Positions 1 to 7,800 of a DNA stretch of 10,426 bases are shown here, piece by piece (position 1 is the stretch's first letter; each line of letters starts with the position of its first letter). Made by a program: the position numbers and the translations under genes. The notes beneath the pieces are model-generated. The model saw only the letters and a program-made list of their open reading frames with translations, searched no databases and was not told the origin of the DNA. This stretch comes from Lentisphaeria bacterium UBA1724 (GTDB lineage: Bacteria; Verrucomicrobiota; Lentisphaeria; Oligosphaerales; Oligosphaeraceae), in NCBI GenBank assembly GCA_002315885.1, contig DCIO01000055.1:1-10426 (forward strand), read 5' to 3'.

Positions 1-66
1 CTTTCTTCTCGACCGGTACTGCGGGCGGGGAGGTTTTTCGGCGAGGGCTGTGTTCACTGTCCCCAT
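1..66 (-). CDS. Possible 5' end of a divergent gene (partial, runs off the left edge)
   Basis: On the minus strand an ATG at 66-64, or a GTG nine bases further in at 57-55, opens a frame that continues without a stop to the window edge (22 codons). The codon choice (GCC, CTC, GCC, CCC, CGC, CCG) resembles that of the confident genes. The visible peptide is basic and rich in proline and arginine (it includes EKPPRPQYRSRRK), like the tail that can precede a helix-turn-helix domain. A divergently transcribed regulator beside a glycosidase operon would be a common arrangement. Only 22 residues are visible, no domain can be recognised, and an open stretch of this length is easily due to chance. 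Confidence 0.2.
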   Translation of the reverse strand, partial: MGTVNTALAEKPPRPQYRSRRK

Positions 67-170
67 CCGGGGCCGAAATGCCAGCCGTCTATGGGAACAG
101 AGTGTAACGGAAAAGTGTACAAACCCCCTAGATGGAATTACATTGAGACCATATCGAGAATAATTTTCCA

Positions 171-175
171 AGGAG
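171..175 (+). promoter_or_regulatory. Shine-Dalgarno site of the GH78 gene
   Basis: AGGAG lies 7 bases before the ATG at 183. It is the clearest ribosome-binding site in the window and fixes the start of the GH78 gene. Most other genes here have no comparable motif. Confidence 0.75.
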
Positions 176-182
176 ATAAGAC

Positions 183-2495
183 ATGAGCGATTGGATTTGG
201 TTACCGCAGAGTGGTTTTGAGCGCGATTCCTACGGGATATTCCGCAGGACGCTGACGGTCAAGGCGAAGAAGCCCGTATTGCGAATTGCCGCGTCGTCGA
301 ATTTTTCCGTCACCTTGAACCACGTGCCGATTTTCGGAGGACAGTATTCTGATTTGCCGGGGCATCCCACCTACACCACGCTGGACATCTCCCATGCCTG
401 GCATGATGGCGAGAACCACTTGGAAATCGAGGTCTATGTGCTTGGGCGGCGCTCCCTCACCACCGCCATCGTCCCACCAGGCTTGTGGGTGGAATTGCGT
501 GATGGCGCAAAAGTGCTGGATGCCACTGACGCCAGCTGGGAATGCGCGCCCCATCCCGCCTACAAGAGCAACCTCTGCATTCCCCTGACGGGGCAGCTGG
601 GGGATACTTTCGAATATGACGCCAACAAGACCGCCGTCCGCGCCTGGAAAAAAGCTCGTGTGGTGGACTTTCCGCCGCCCGTGGCCCGTCCTGCCGCAGT
701 GCCTCCTCTGGGCGAGCGTCCCCTTCCCGTAGCCCACGTCGTCCAAGCGGGGCAAATCTATCGACCTGCGGATGCGGAGGGCACCCCCGCGGAGTTGATT
801 TCCACGGATTTTCTGCAATCGCGTGTCGTGGGACAGTTGAATGTGGCGAAAGGCGCCGAGGATTGCCAGACCTGGCGTTACGGCGAGCCCATGCCCTTCC
901 TGCTGGATCCCCAATACGTTGACAAACTGCCCTTCACCTGGCCGAAGCTCTCGGGTTGTGCCAATGGCTGGTATTGCATTGTGGACTTGGGGACCGAATA
1001 CACGGGCGTCCTCACACTCTGCATCCAAGCCGACAAAGGCGCTGTGCTGGACATCGCACACGGCGAGCACCTGACCGACGGTCGGGTCCGCGCCGCCATT
1101 GGTGGCCGGAACTACGCCGACCGCATCATCGCCAACGGCACGACACTGGTCTTCCACCACCGTCTGCGCAGACTGGGCGCCCGCTATCTGGAACTGCATG
1201 TCACCAACGCAAAGCATCCCCCGCGCCTGGGCTATTTGGGTCTCGCGCCCCTCTTCCGGGAATTGCCCGACCCAACCGAAGTCACCTCCCCCGACAGATT
1301 GCTCAATGCCATTGACGAAGCCGCCATCCACACCCTGCGGTGCTGCCAGCACGAGCATTTCGAGGACTGCCCCATGCGGGAACAGGGACTCTATCCCTAC
1401 GACTCCCGAAACCAGGCACTCTACGGATACCCCATCTGGGGGAACTACGATTTCGTGGCGGCGTGCTTCAAGCTACTAGGCGACAACTGGAATGAGGGCG
1501 CAGGCACTCTGCAGATGACCTCCCCTGGCTGCATCCACCTCTCCATCCCCATCTTCGGACTGGTGTGGGTGACGGAATGCTGGGAGCTGCTCCTCCATAG
1601 CGGAAATCCGAAGCTGGTGGAACCCATGCTGCCCGTCATGGACAAACTCCTGAAGACCGTGCTCTCCAAGAGCGTCAAATCCCCCGCGGGTCTCCTCTAC
1701 CACTCTGGCAAAGACGAGACCATCTGGAATTTCTGCGAATGGCAACCCGGTCTGGACCGTGTGAATTCGCCAATCCAGGCGCCCTACAACCTCTACCTCA
1801 TTGAGACACTCCGTTCTGCGGCAAAAATCGCCCGTGTGCTGGGGAAATGCCCTGGTCTCAGGACTCCCGACGCCCTGGAGGGCGAGGCAGACCGCCTGGC
1901 AAAAGTCTGCGACAAGCTCTTCTGGGATGACAAGCTGGGCGTCTATCGTACCGATGATGGCGGAAAGACGCCCATCCACGAACACACACAGATGCTGGCG
2001 CTCTACAACGGCGTCGCCACGGGCACCCACAAGAAGCGCCTTCTGACCAGCCTGGACAAAGTGGAGATGCTGGAGTCCACCTTCAGCACCCTCCCCTACT
2101 GGGTGATGACCATGCGGATGCTCCCCGCAAAATTCACCGCGCGGATTTTGCCGCGACTGCGTCGTCTCTACGAGTCATCGGTGCTTGAGGGTTCCAAGAC
2201 CCTCTGGGAAACCGAGTTGGGCGGCGAGGACTTCTCCTTCGCGGGATCCCTCTGCCACGGCTGGAGCAGCATCCCATCCTGGTATCTCCGCACGGGATTG
2301 CTGGGCATCGAGCCCACCTCCCCAGGCTACAAGACCTTCCGCTTCCGTCCTGATTTCGCCGATGACCTGGAATACCTCAAGGGTTCCGTTTTCACGCCAT
2401 ACGGTCTCATCACCGCAGAGTGGCGCAAAGACGGCAAGGGCAACTACCAGGCGGCAATTTTGAGCTGTCCGAAAGAATGCAAATTGGAGAAGTAA
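183..2495 (+). CDS. GH78-type alpha-L-rhamnosidase-like glycoside hydrolase
   Basis: 770-residue enzyme, probably releasing terminal alpha-L-rhamnose from oligosaccharides or glycosides. The N-terminal part (about residues 1-330) looks like beta-sandwich domains preceding the catalytic barrel. It holds the stretch HGEHLTDGRVRAA and a FHHRLRRLGARYLELHV segment like the F-x-GFRY region of GH78 proteins. The (alpha/alpha)6 barrel follows and carries EDCPMREQGLYPYDSRNQ, the acidic family signature, with Asp395, Glu400 and Asp407 at the spacing seen in GH78 active sites. Near the C-terminus are TLWETELGGED, with Glu676 as the likely catalytic base, and SLCHGWSSIPSWYL, followed by a short beta domain beginning around GYKTFRFRP. 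There is no signal peptide or membrane segment, so it probably acts in the cytoplasm on imported oligosaccharides. The start is supported by AGGAG 7 bases upstream. It is probably co-transcribed with the UDP-glucose dehydrogenase gene 6 bases downstream. The six-hairpin fold and GH78 affiliation are fairly secure. Rhamnose specificity is inferred, since related enzymes can cleave other sugars. Confidence 0.85.
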   Translation: MSDWIWLPQSGFERDSYGIFRRTLTVKAKKPVLRIAASSNFSVTLNHVPIFGGQYSDLPGHPTYTTLDISHAWHDGENHLEIEVYVLGRRSLTTAIVPPGLWVELRDGAKVLDATDASWECAPHPAYKSNLCIPLTGQLGDTFEYDANKTAVRAWKKARVVDFPPPVARPAAVPPLGERPLPVAHVVQAGQIYRPADAEGTPAELISTDFLQSRVVGQLNVAKGAEDCQTWRYGEPMPFLLDPQYVDKLPFTWPKLSGCANGWYCIVDLGTEYTGVLTLCIQADKGAVLDIAHGEHLTDGRVRAAIGGRNYADRIIANGTTLVFHHRLRRLGARYLELHVTNAKHPPRLGYLGLAPLFRELPDPTEVTSPDRLLNAIDEAAIHTLRCCQHEHFEDCPMREQGLYPYDSRNQALYGYPIWGNYDFVAACFKLLGDNWNEGAGTLQMTSPGCIHLSIPIFGLVWVTECWELLLHSGNPKLVEPMLPVMDKLLKTVLSKSVKSPAGLLYHSGKDETIWNFCEWQPGLDRVNSPIQAPYNLYLIETLRSAAKIARVLGKCPGLRTPDALEGEADRLAKVCDKLFWDDKLGVYRTDDGGKTPIHEHTQMLALYNGVATGTHKKRLLTSLDKVEMLESTFSTLPYWVMTMRMLPAKFTARILPRLRRLYESSVLEGSKTLWETELGGEDFSFAGSLCHGWSSIPSWYLRTGLLGIEPTSPGYKTFRFRPDFADDLEYLKGSVFTPYGLITAEWRKDGKGNYQAAILSCPKECKLEK

Positions 2496-2501
2496 TCTGC
2501 C

Positions 2502-3890
2502 ATGAGCAACACCTTCACCAAGAACATCCTCTGCATTGGAGCGGGCTATGTGGGCGGTCCCACCATGGCGGTCATCGCAGAACACTGCCCCGAATACCGC
2601 GTCACCGTAGCGGACATCAACGCCCAGCGCATTGAGGCCTGGAACTCCGACGAGCTGCCCATCTACGAACCCGGCCTGAAAGAGCTGGTTCTGCGGAACC
2701 GCGGAAAGAATCTCTTCTACACCACGGACATCCCCAGCGCGGTGCGAGAGGCGGATATCATCTTCGTCTCCGTAAACACCCCCACCAAGACCTTCGGCAG
2801 CGGCGCAGGAAAGGCCTCGGATCTGCAATTCCTGGAACGCACCGCGCGTCAGATTGTGGAGTGCTCCGAAAGCGGGAAAATCGTGGTGGAGAAAAGCACC
2901 CTCCCCGTGCGTACCGCGCAGGCGCTCTCGCGGGTCCTCCAGGCAAATACCAAAGGGCTGAAATTCCGCATTGTCTCCAACCCCGAATTTCTGGCGGAAG
3001 GCACCGCAATCCATGACCTGGAGTCCCCCGACCGGGTGCTGATTGGCGGCACCTCCGACGAAGGGGGCCAGGCGGCAGTGGAAGAGATTGCCGAAATCTA
3101 CACCCATTGGGTCCAGAAGGACAAAATCATCACCACCAGCCTGTGGTCCAGCGAATTGACCAAATTGGTGGCCAATGCCTTCCTGGCGCAGCGTATCTCC
3201 TCCATCAACTCCATCTCTGCACTCTGCGAGAAGACGGGCGCGGATGTGGACCAAGTCTCACAGGCCATCGGACTCGATCAACGCATCGGCGCAAAATTCC
3301 TCCGTGCGGGCATCGGCTTTGGTGGCTCCTGCTTCAAGAAAGACATCCTGAACCTGGTCTATCTCTGCGAGCACTACGGCTTGAACGAAGTTGCGCAATA
3401 CTGGGAAAGCGTGGTCAACATCAACGACTACCAGGCTCGGCGTTTTGTAGAAAAGATGGTGGATGCCATGTTCAACACCGTCACCGACAAGCGCATCGCC
3501 ATCCTGGGCTTCGCCTTCAAGGCAAATACGGGGGACACCCGAGAGACGCCGGCTCTGGCGGTCTGCCAGCAACTCCTAGCGGAGAAGGCGAATCTGGCCA
3601 TCTGTGACCCCAAAGCGCTGGTCAATGCCAAGAACGACCTCTGCGATGCGTTGGGCAATGTGGAGTTCACCGCCGATCCCTACCAGGCATGCAAGGGCGC
3701 ACACGCCGTGGTCATCCTCACCGACTGGCCTGAATTCCAGACGCTGGATTACCAACGCATCCTGGACAACCTCCAGAAACCCGCGTTCCTCTTTGATGGG
3801 CGGAATTGCCTGAATCACGAGGCGCTCTTCCAAATGGGATACAATGTCTTCCCCATCGGAAAACCAGCGCAGGCGCATTTCGCACCCTAA
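2502..3890 (+). CDS. ugd: UDP-glucose 6-dehydrogenase (animal/Bacteroidota type)
   Basis: 462-residue cytoplasmic enzyme that oxidises UDP-glucose twice with NAD+ to UDP-glucuronate, a precursor for surface polysaccharides and for UDP-xylose-type sugars. The N-terminal Rossmann motif is CIGAGYVGG (Gly13, Gly15, Gly18). The catalytic set is complete: Glu162 and Glu166 in NPEFLAEGTAI, Lys221 in SSELTKLVANAF, and nucleophile Cys277 with Asp281 in GFGGSCFKKDILNLVYL. The C-terminal UDP-binding domain holds KRIAILGFAFKANTGDTRETP and FDGRNCL. The residues align one position beyond those of human UGDH (Cys276, Lys220), and many stretches match it closely (for example NAFLAQRISSINSISALCE). This places it in the animal/Bacteroidota branch rather than the shorter E. 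coli type. It lacks the long C-terminal tail of the human enzyme. GGAG at 2486-2489, inside the end of the upstream gene, is a loose ribosome-binding site. The 6-base gap suggests an operon with the GH78 gene, although the two reactions are not in one obvious pathway. Confidence 0.96.
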   Translation: MSNTFTKNILCIGAGYVGGPTMAVIAEHCPEYRVTVADINAQRIEAWNSDELPIYEPGLKELVLRNRGKNLFYTTDIPSAVREADIIFVSVNTPTKTFGSGAGKASDLQFLERTARQIVECSESGKIVVEKSTLPVRTAQALSRVLQANTKGLKFRIVSNPEFLAEGTAIHDLESPDRVLIGGTSDEGGQAAVEEIAEIYTHWVQKDKIITTSLWSSELTKLVANAFLAQRISSINSISALCEKTGADVDQVSQAIGLDQRIGAKFLRAGIGFGGSCFKKDILNLVYLCEHYGLNEVAQYWESVVNINDYQARRFVEKMVDAMFNTVTDKRIAILGFAFKANTGDTRETPALAVCQQLLAEKANLAICDPKALVNAKNDLCDALGNVEFTADPYQACKGAHAVVILTDWPEFQTLDYQRILDNLQKPAFLFDGRNCLNHEALFQMGYNVFPIGKPAQAHFAP

Positions 3891-3894
3891 TCCT

Positions 3895-4015
3895 TTCGCC
3901 CTAAAGGGCTTTTCCTTCGCCCTAAAGGGCTCACACAGAACAGAAGGGCCTAGCACCTTTACACGCGCCTTTTCGCCCTAAAGGGCTCACATAGAACAGA
4001 AGGGCCTACTACCTT
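3895..4015. repeat. Spacer repeat cluster: three 16-base hairpin units, two within a 44-base direct repeat
   Basis: The 16-base unit TTCGCCCTAAAGGGCT occurs exactly at 3895-3910, 3916-3931 and 3972-3987. The second and third copies extend into a 44-base direct repeat (3916-3959 and 3972-4015, period 56) that matches at 41 of 44 positions. Each unit can fold as GCCC-TAAA-GGGC. The extended copies also carry a downstream AGGGCC that could pair with the same GCCCT, giving an alternative fold. The cluster fills most of the 174-base spacer between ugd and the phosphatase gene and starts 4 bases after the ugd stop. It is not a CRISPR array: the units are too short and too few, and the spacings (5 and 40 bases) are irregular. 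It is probably one of a dispersed family of intergenic repeats, but that cannot be confirmed from one window. Confidence 0.85.
3898..3913 (+). terminator. Weak intrinsic terminator candidate after ugd
   Basis: A 4-bp GC stem (GCCC/GGGC, loop TAAA) is followed directly by TTTT at 3910-3913, eight bases after the ugd stop codon. The stem is short for an efficient Rho-independent terminator, and the hairpin is also the first unit of the local repeat cluster. A role in ending the GH78-ugd transcript is plausible but unproven. Confidence 0.35.
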
Positions 4016-4064
4016 AGCCAGGGTTTCGGTCCCAATCCCAGCAGTTGTTCCAGTTCCAGAAACA

Positions 4065-4733
4065 ATGTCTTCGCCTACGTTCATAGAATTTGTCGTGGTG
4101 CGCCACGGCGAGACCGACTCCAACAAGGGAGGGACTGTCCAAGGGCAGGTCGACAGCGAGTTGAACAAGCTTGGCCTGCGTCAAGCGGCGGCGGCAGCGG
4201 AGTATCTCCACGGGGTGCATTTTGATGGCTGTGTTGCCAGTGACTTGCGGCGTGCGGTGGACACTGCGCGGATCATCCTGGCAGCAGGGCATGAGGGCGC
4301 TTCGATTCGGCAGACACCCCTTTTGCGGGAATGGGATCTGGGGGATTTGGAAAATCAGCCCATTGCGGAGCTCTTCCAGAATCACCCCAAGATGATGCGC
4401 AGTTTCCGCTACGAGAGTGGCGAAGTCATTCCCGTTCCAGGAGGCGAAAGCAGCGCGGTGTTTTTTGAGCGTGTGCGTAGCGCACTGGCGGAAATGACGC
4501 AACTCTTCCAGGCCGAACAGCGAGTGCTGGTGGTCACCCACGGCGCAGTCATCAGCAGAATCCTCCAGGTAGCCACGGGACTCTTCAGCCAGGGCAACCG
4601 CATTCCCATCGTGGCAAATGCCTCCATTTCCATTGTGCGATACTTCCCCACCGAAAATGCCTGGGAATTGGCCGCCTGGAATCTGACCGACCACCTGAAA
4701 GGACTGCCTGTCCACGAGACACTGAAATTCTAA
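4065..4733 (+). CDS. Histidine phosphatase family protein (phosphoglycerate mutase-like)
   Basis: 222-residue cytoplasmic enzyme of the branch-1 histidine phosphatase superfamily. The motif VVRHGETDSN places the phospho-accepting His14 within the first 16 residues. LNKLGLRQA and SDLRRAVDTARII supply the expected pocket arginines, and LVVTHGAVISRIL carries the second active-site His159. A Glu in the LREWDLGDLE region (around residues 89-95) is the likely proton donor. The length fits the CobC/PhoE/GpmB-like phosphatases rather than true phosphoglycerate mutase (about 250 residues). The substrate may be a sugar phosphate or another phosphomonoester and cannot be read from the sequence. No signal peptide is present. 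The ATG at 4065 has no Shine-Dalgarno motif upstream, but the RHGE motif sits so close to it that a much later start is excluded. The gene stands between two repeat-bearing spacers and may form its own transcription unit. Confidence 0.9.
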   Translation: MSSPTFIEFVVVRHGETDSNKGGTVQGQVDSELNKLGLRQAAAAAEYLHGVHFDGCVASDLRRAVDTARIILAAGHEGASIRQTPLLREWDLGDLENQPIAELFQNHPKMMRSFRYESGEVIPVPGGESSAVFFERVRSALAEMTQLFQAEQRVLVVTHGAVISRILQVATGLFSQGNRIPIVANASISIVRYFPTENAWELAAWNLTDHLKGLPVHETLKF

Positions 4734-4745
4734 TTCGGAGTGTAC

Positions 4746-4764
4746 CGACGGCGTACCGCCGTCG
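4746..4764. repeat. Inverted repeat after the phosphatase gene
   Basis: A perfect 8-bp inverted repeat (CGACGGCG, loop TAC, CGCCGTCG) starts 13 bases after the phosphatase stop. No T-run follows (the next bases are TCCCTATTC), so it is not a standard intrinsic terminator. Its right arm is identical to that of the hairpin at 8367-8386, which also follows a stop codon closely. The two look like members of one intergenic repeat family, perhaps protecting transcript 3' ends. Confidence 0.7.
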
Positions 4765-4800
4765 TCCCTATTCGGAATGCCCCCGTCCCCAATATCATCC

Positions 4801-4814
4801 AGAATCTAGAATCA
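4801..4814 (+). repeat. Two-copy heptamer overlapping the GH42-like gene start
   Basis: AGAATCT and AGAATCA stand in tandem, and the last base of the second copy is the A of the ATG at 4814. Two copies could be chance. It is noted because longer heptamer arrays border the next gene at 8408-8428 and 9279-9306. Confidence 0.35.
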
Positions 4815-7800
4815 TGAAAAATTCCCTCCTTATTTTGTTGCTATGCGCCGTATCCCTCCTGGCTCAGGAATGGACCTTCAAGAACACCCGCGGGGGGTGG
4901 ACGGACGGCCATAACCAGACTGCCTCCACATCCCGGGAGGGGCTGGAGATTTATGTAACGGACACGCATCCGAATCTATACGCGAAGAACGTGAATTTTG
5001 CGGCGGAGGGGCGGAGTCATCTCCTGGTGGAGTATCAGGCGACGGGATCTTCCCGTGCTGCCGGCGGATACCTCTTCTTCGGGACTGCCGATGACCCGAA
5101 ATTGGATGAGGAGAAGAAATTCTATATTCCGCAATTCGTCTGCGATGGCAAGCCCCGCGAAATGCTGGTGAGCCTGAAAGACGCCGCGAAGGGGAAAGCA
5201 TTCGATATCTGGCAGGATGCTTCCGCCATCACCAAACTCCGCCTGGATTTCGAGGTCGCCCCAGGCACCTCGATACTGCTGAAATCCATCCGCTTCCAGA
5301 AATTGAGCGCAGAGGAAGTCACCGCGAAGCTCCACCGGGAGGAAATCGCCAAGGGCATCCCCCTGAAACTGCCCGTGGATATGCCAAACGCAGACAAAAA
5401 AGAAAAGAAAACCGTGGACAATGGCCCGGTTTTTGTCTCCAGGATGATCGCCGCCTACAAAGACTGCTCATACGTGGGGGATTCCTATCTCCGACGAAGC
5501 TTCCAGCTGGACGAGCGGGTCGTGGAAAATCTCTGGCAGAGCATCTGCGATGACGCCATTGAAGAAGTCTGGCTGAATGGCCACCTCATCGACTGGGAGT
5601 GGAGCACCGTCTGGAAGACCGTGGACAGCTTCGCGCTGCCCAATGAATACTTTGTCAAAGGCAAGAACCTGCTGGCGATCCGCTACCACAATTCCGGTGG
5701 GCTGGGCGGTCTGATGATGGATCTGCAGCTAGTGCTGGCAAATGACAAATTCCAAGTCATTACCATGGAGAAAGCCCGCGGATTGACTGGCGATGCCCCT
5801 GCGGGCTGGGAAATGCCGGGATTTGACGACAACAGTTGGGGGAAAGTCTCCACCCATCAGGGTCCGCCTGCGAAGCCCTGGAATATCCATCCCGTTTACA
5901 AGAGCATCCAAAGCAGCGGCGCGGCGGCGCAGATTGCCGTAGTCAAGAAAGAAAATCTGTCGGTGGACGTGGTTTTCTCCCAACCCAAGGGCTTCCAGCC
6001 TGACGAAAAATTCTACGCTCATTTCTGCGGCCCCAGCGGGCAGGTGCTGGCGAAATTCTCGGGCACCGCGGAGGAACTGAGAGGCGTCCCCGTCAAGAAT
6101 GGCATTAAGTTCCACTTTGTGGGTTTCCCAGGCGAATTCTATGGTGCGCCCTGCAAATTCCATTGGGAATTCGGCATGACGGGCCGCAAAGTCCAGGGCG
6201 AGAGCCGCATTGACGTCATTACCGCGGACCGCGTCATGGAAGGCGCGCCCATTACCGTGGAGTTATCGCAGACCGAGCGTGGTCCCATCCCCATGCTGGA
6301 TGGCAAGCCATGCTACTTCAATGTGCTCACCGCCCACAACTACGAGGACAACGACGCCCTCCGCACGGGCATGGAAGGCAAGAAATCTCCCTTCAATGTG
6401 GTGGCCATCCGCGTAGGTGGCATGAACAATATCTGGTGGATCGGACCCGACCAATACGATTTCTCCGAATTGGACCGCTCCCTGAACCTGCTCCTCCACC
6501 GCTATCCCGATAGCATGCTGGGGCTCTATGTGTGGTGCCAACCCGGCGCCTGGTATACCAAGACATACCCCGAACGCATGTCCCGCATGGAAGACGGCAG
6601 CACCTACGGCTACTACGTCTCCGCCATCGATTTCGCCAACGCGGAATACCGGGCGGATGCCCAGCGGGCCCTGACCGCGCTGGTGGAACACATCGAAAAA
6701 TACTACGGCCCCAAGACCTTCCTCTACAATCTCATGGGGGGTATCTCCTGCGAATGGCAGGGTTGGGCCGCACACTCCGACCACTACGCGGATTTCAGCA
6801 AAGGTGGTGTCCAGGAATTCATTGACTACGCCGCACTCAACGGGGTGGAAGTCACCGCAGTGCCCACACGTGAAGAACGCGAGGCCTCCCTGGACGATGT
6901 CTTCCGCAGTCCCTCCGAGGATGCCCTGGCGATTCTCTACGACAAGTTCTACAGCGCGTCCATTGCAGAATGCGTGGCGTTGCTAGCCACCGCCACCAAG
7001 AATGCCTGCAACCACACCAAGTTGGTGGGCTGCTACTACGGCTATCTGATGGAATACGCCAGCCTGGGGCACTGCACCAACGGCGGCGGTCATAACAACA
7101 TCCAGCGGTTGTTGGATTCTCCCGACATGGACTTCTTCCTCTCGCCCCAGAGCTACGCCATCCGAAGCCTGGGCGCCCCTGACGCGGACATGAAGCCCTA
7201 CGGTGCTATCTTCAATGCGGGAAAATTCTCCATGATGGAGGATGACACCCGCACACACCTGACCTTCAAGACCGATTTTGAACAGACCCTGAATCTGGAT
7301 TACACCCTCAGAGTTCTGAAGCGCAATGTGGGAATGGCTCTGGCACACGCCACCCCTATGAATCACCTGCCCCTGGTGGGTGGAAACGAACTGGACCACC
7401 CCGCAATCCGCGCCATGTTCACACGGACCATGCAGGCGGGACAGTATCTCATGGAAAATGGCTCCAGCCCCTCCGCGGAAATCGCCGCCGTCATTGACGA
7501 AGACGCCATCCGCTACCGCGCCGCCACACGCACCACCGTATCCGTAAGAGACCGCAGCCGCTACATGTACAACCACGACGGCACACTGCGCAGCCAGGGC
7601 CGTTCCGTCCAGCCCGTCACAGGCGACCTGCTCTACTATCAGCGCATTCCCCTGGCCCAATTCGGCGCACCGGTGGATGTGGTGCTGTTGAGCGACATCC
7701 TGAAGAATCCCGCCAAATACAAGATGGTGATTTTCCTGAATGCGGTGAAGGACAAACCGGAACTCCGAGATGCCATCCAGGCGTTGCGGGACAACGGCGC

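Larger units (their letters stand above)
1..182. other. Leader region upstream of the GH78 gene
   Basis: No confident complete gene lies here. The last 60 bases are more AT-rich than the rest and end in a good Shine-Dalgarno sequence, as expected for a promoter and leader. There is a small inverted repeat CCCC-ATCC-GGGG at 61-72, and AGTGTA occurs twice, at 101-106 and 114-119, the second running into the palindrome TGTACA (116-121). These could be regulator-binding sites, but they are too short to assign. No convincing -35/-10 pair was found. Frame 1 of the + strand is open from the window edge to a TGA at 184-186, overlapping the GH78 ATG. Its codons (AGA, ATA, ATT, TCT) are unlike those of the neighbouring genes, so it is probably not coding. 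Confidence 0.4.

Noticed and set aside
1..186. + strand open frame 1 from the window edge to a TGA overlapping the GH78 ATG, as if an upstream gene ended there
   Set aside because: The peptide is Cys- and Pro-rich with rare codons (AGA, ATA), shows no family resemblance, and runs through the AT-rich leader. It cannot be fully excluded without the sequence to the left.
201..1358. Long minus-strand open frame (385 codons) opposite the GH78 gene
   Set aside because: It is antisense to a gene with clear GH78 motifs; long antisense frames are common in GC-rich genes and the product has no recognisable domain.
2175..3254. Minus-strand open frame (359 codons) across the GH78-ugd junction
   Set aside because: It overlaps two confident + strand genes and has no recognisable motifs or ribosome-binding site.
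3895..4015. Repeat cluster considered as a CRISPR array
   Set aside because: Only three 16-base units with unequal spacings of 5 and 40 bases, and the sequence between the two long copies is itself repeated; no cas genes nearby.
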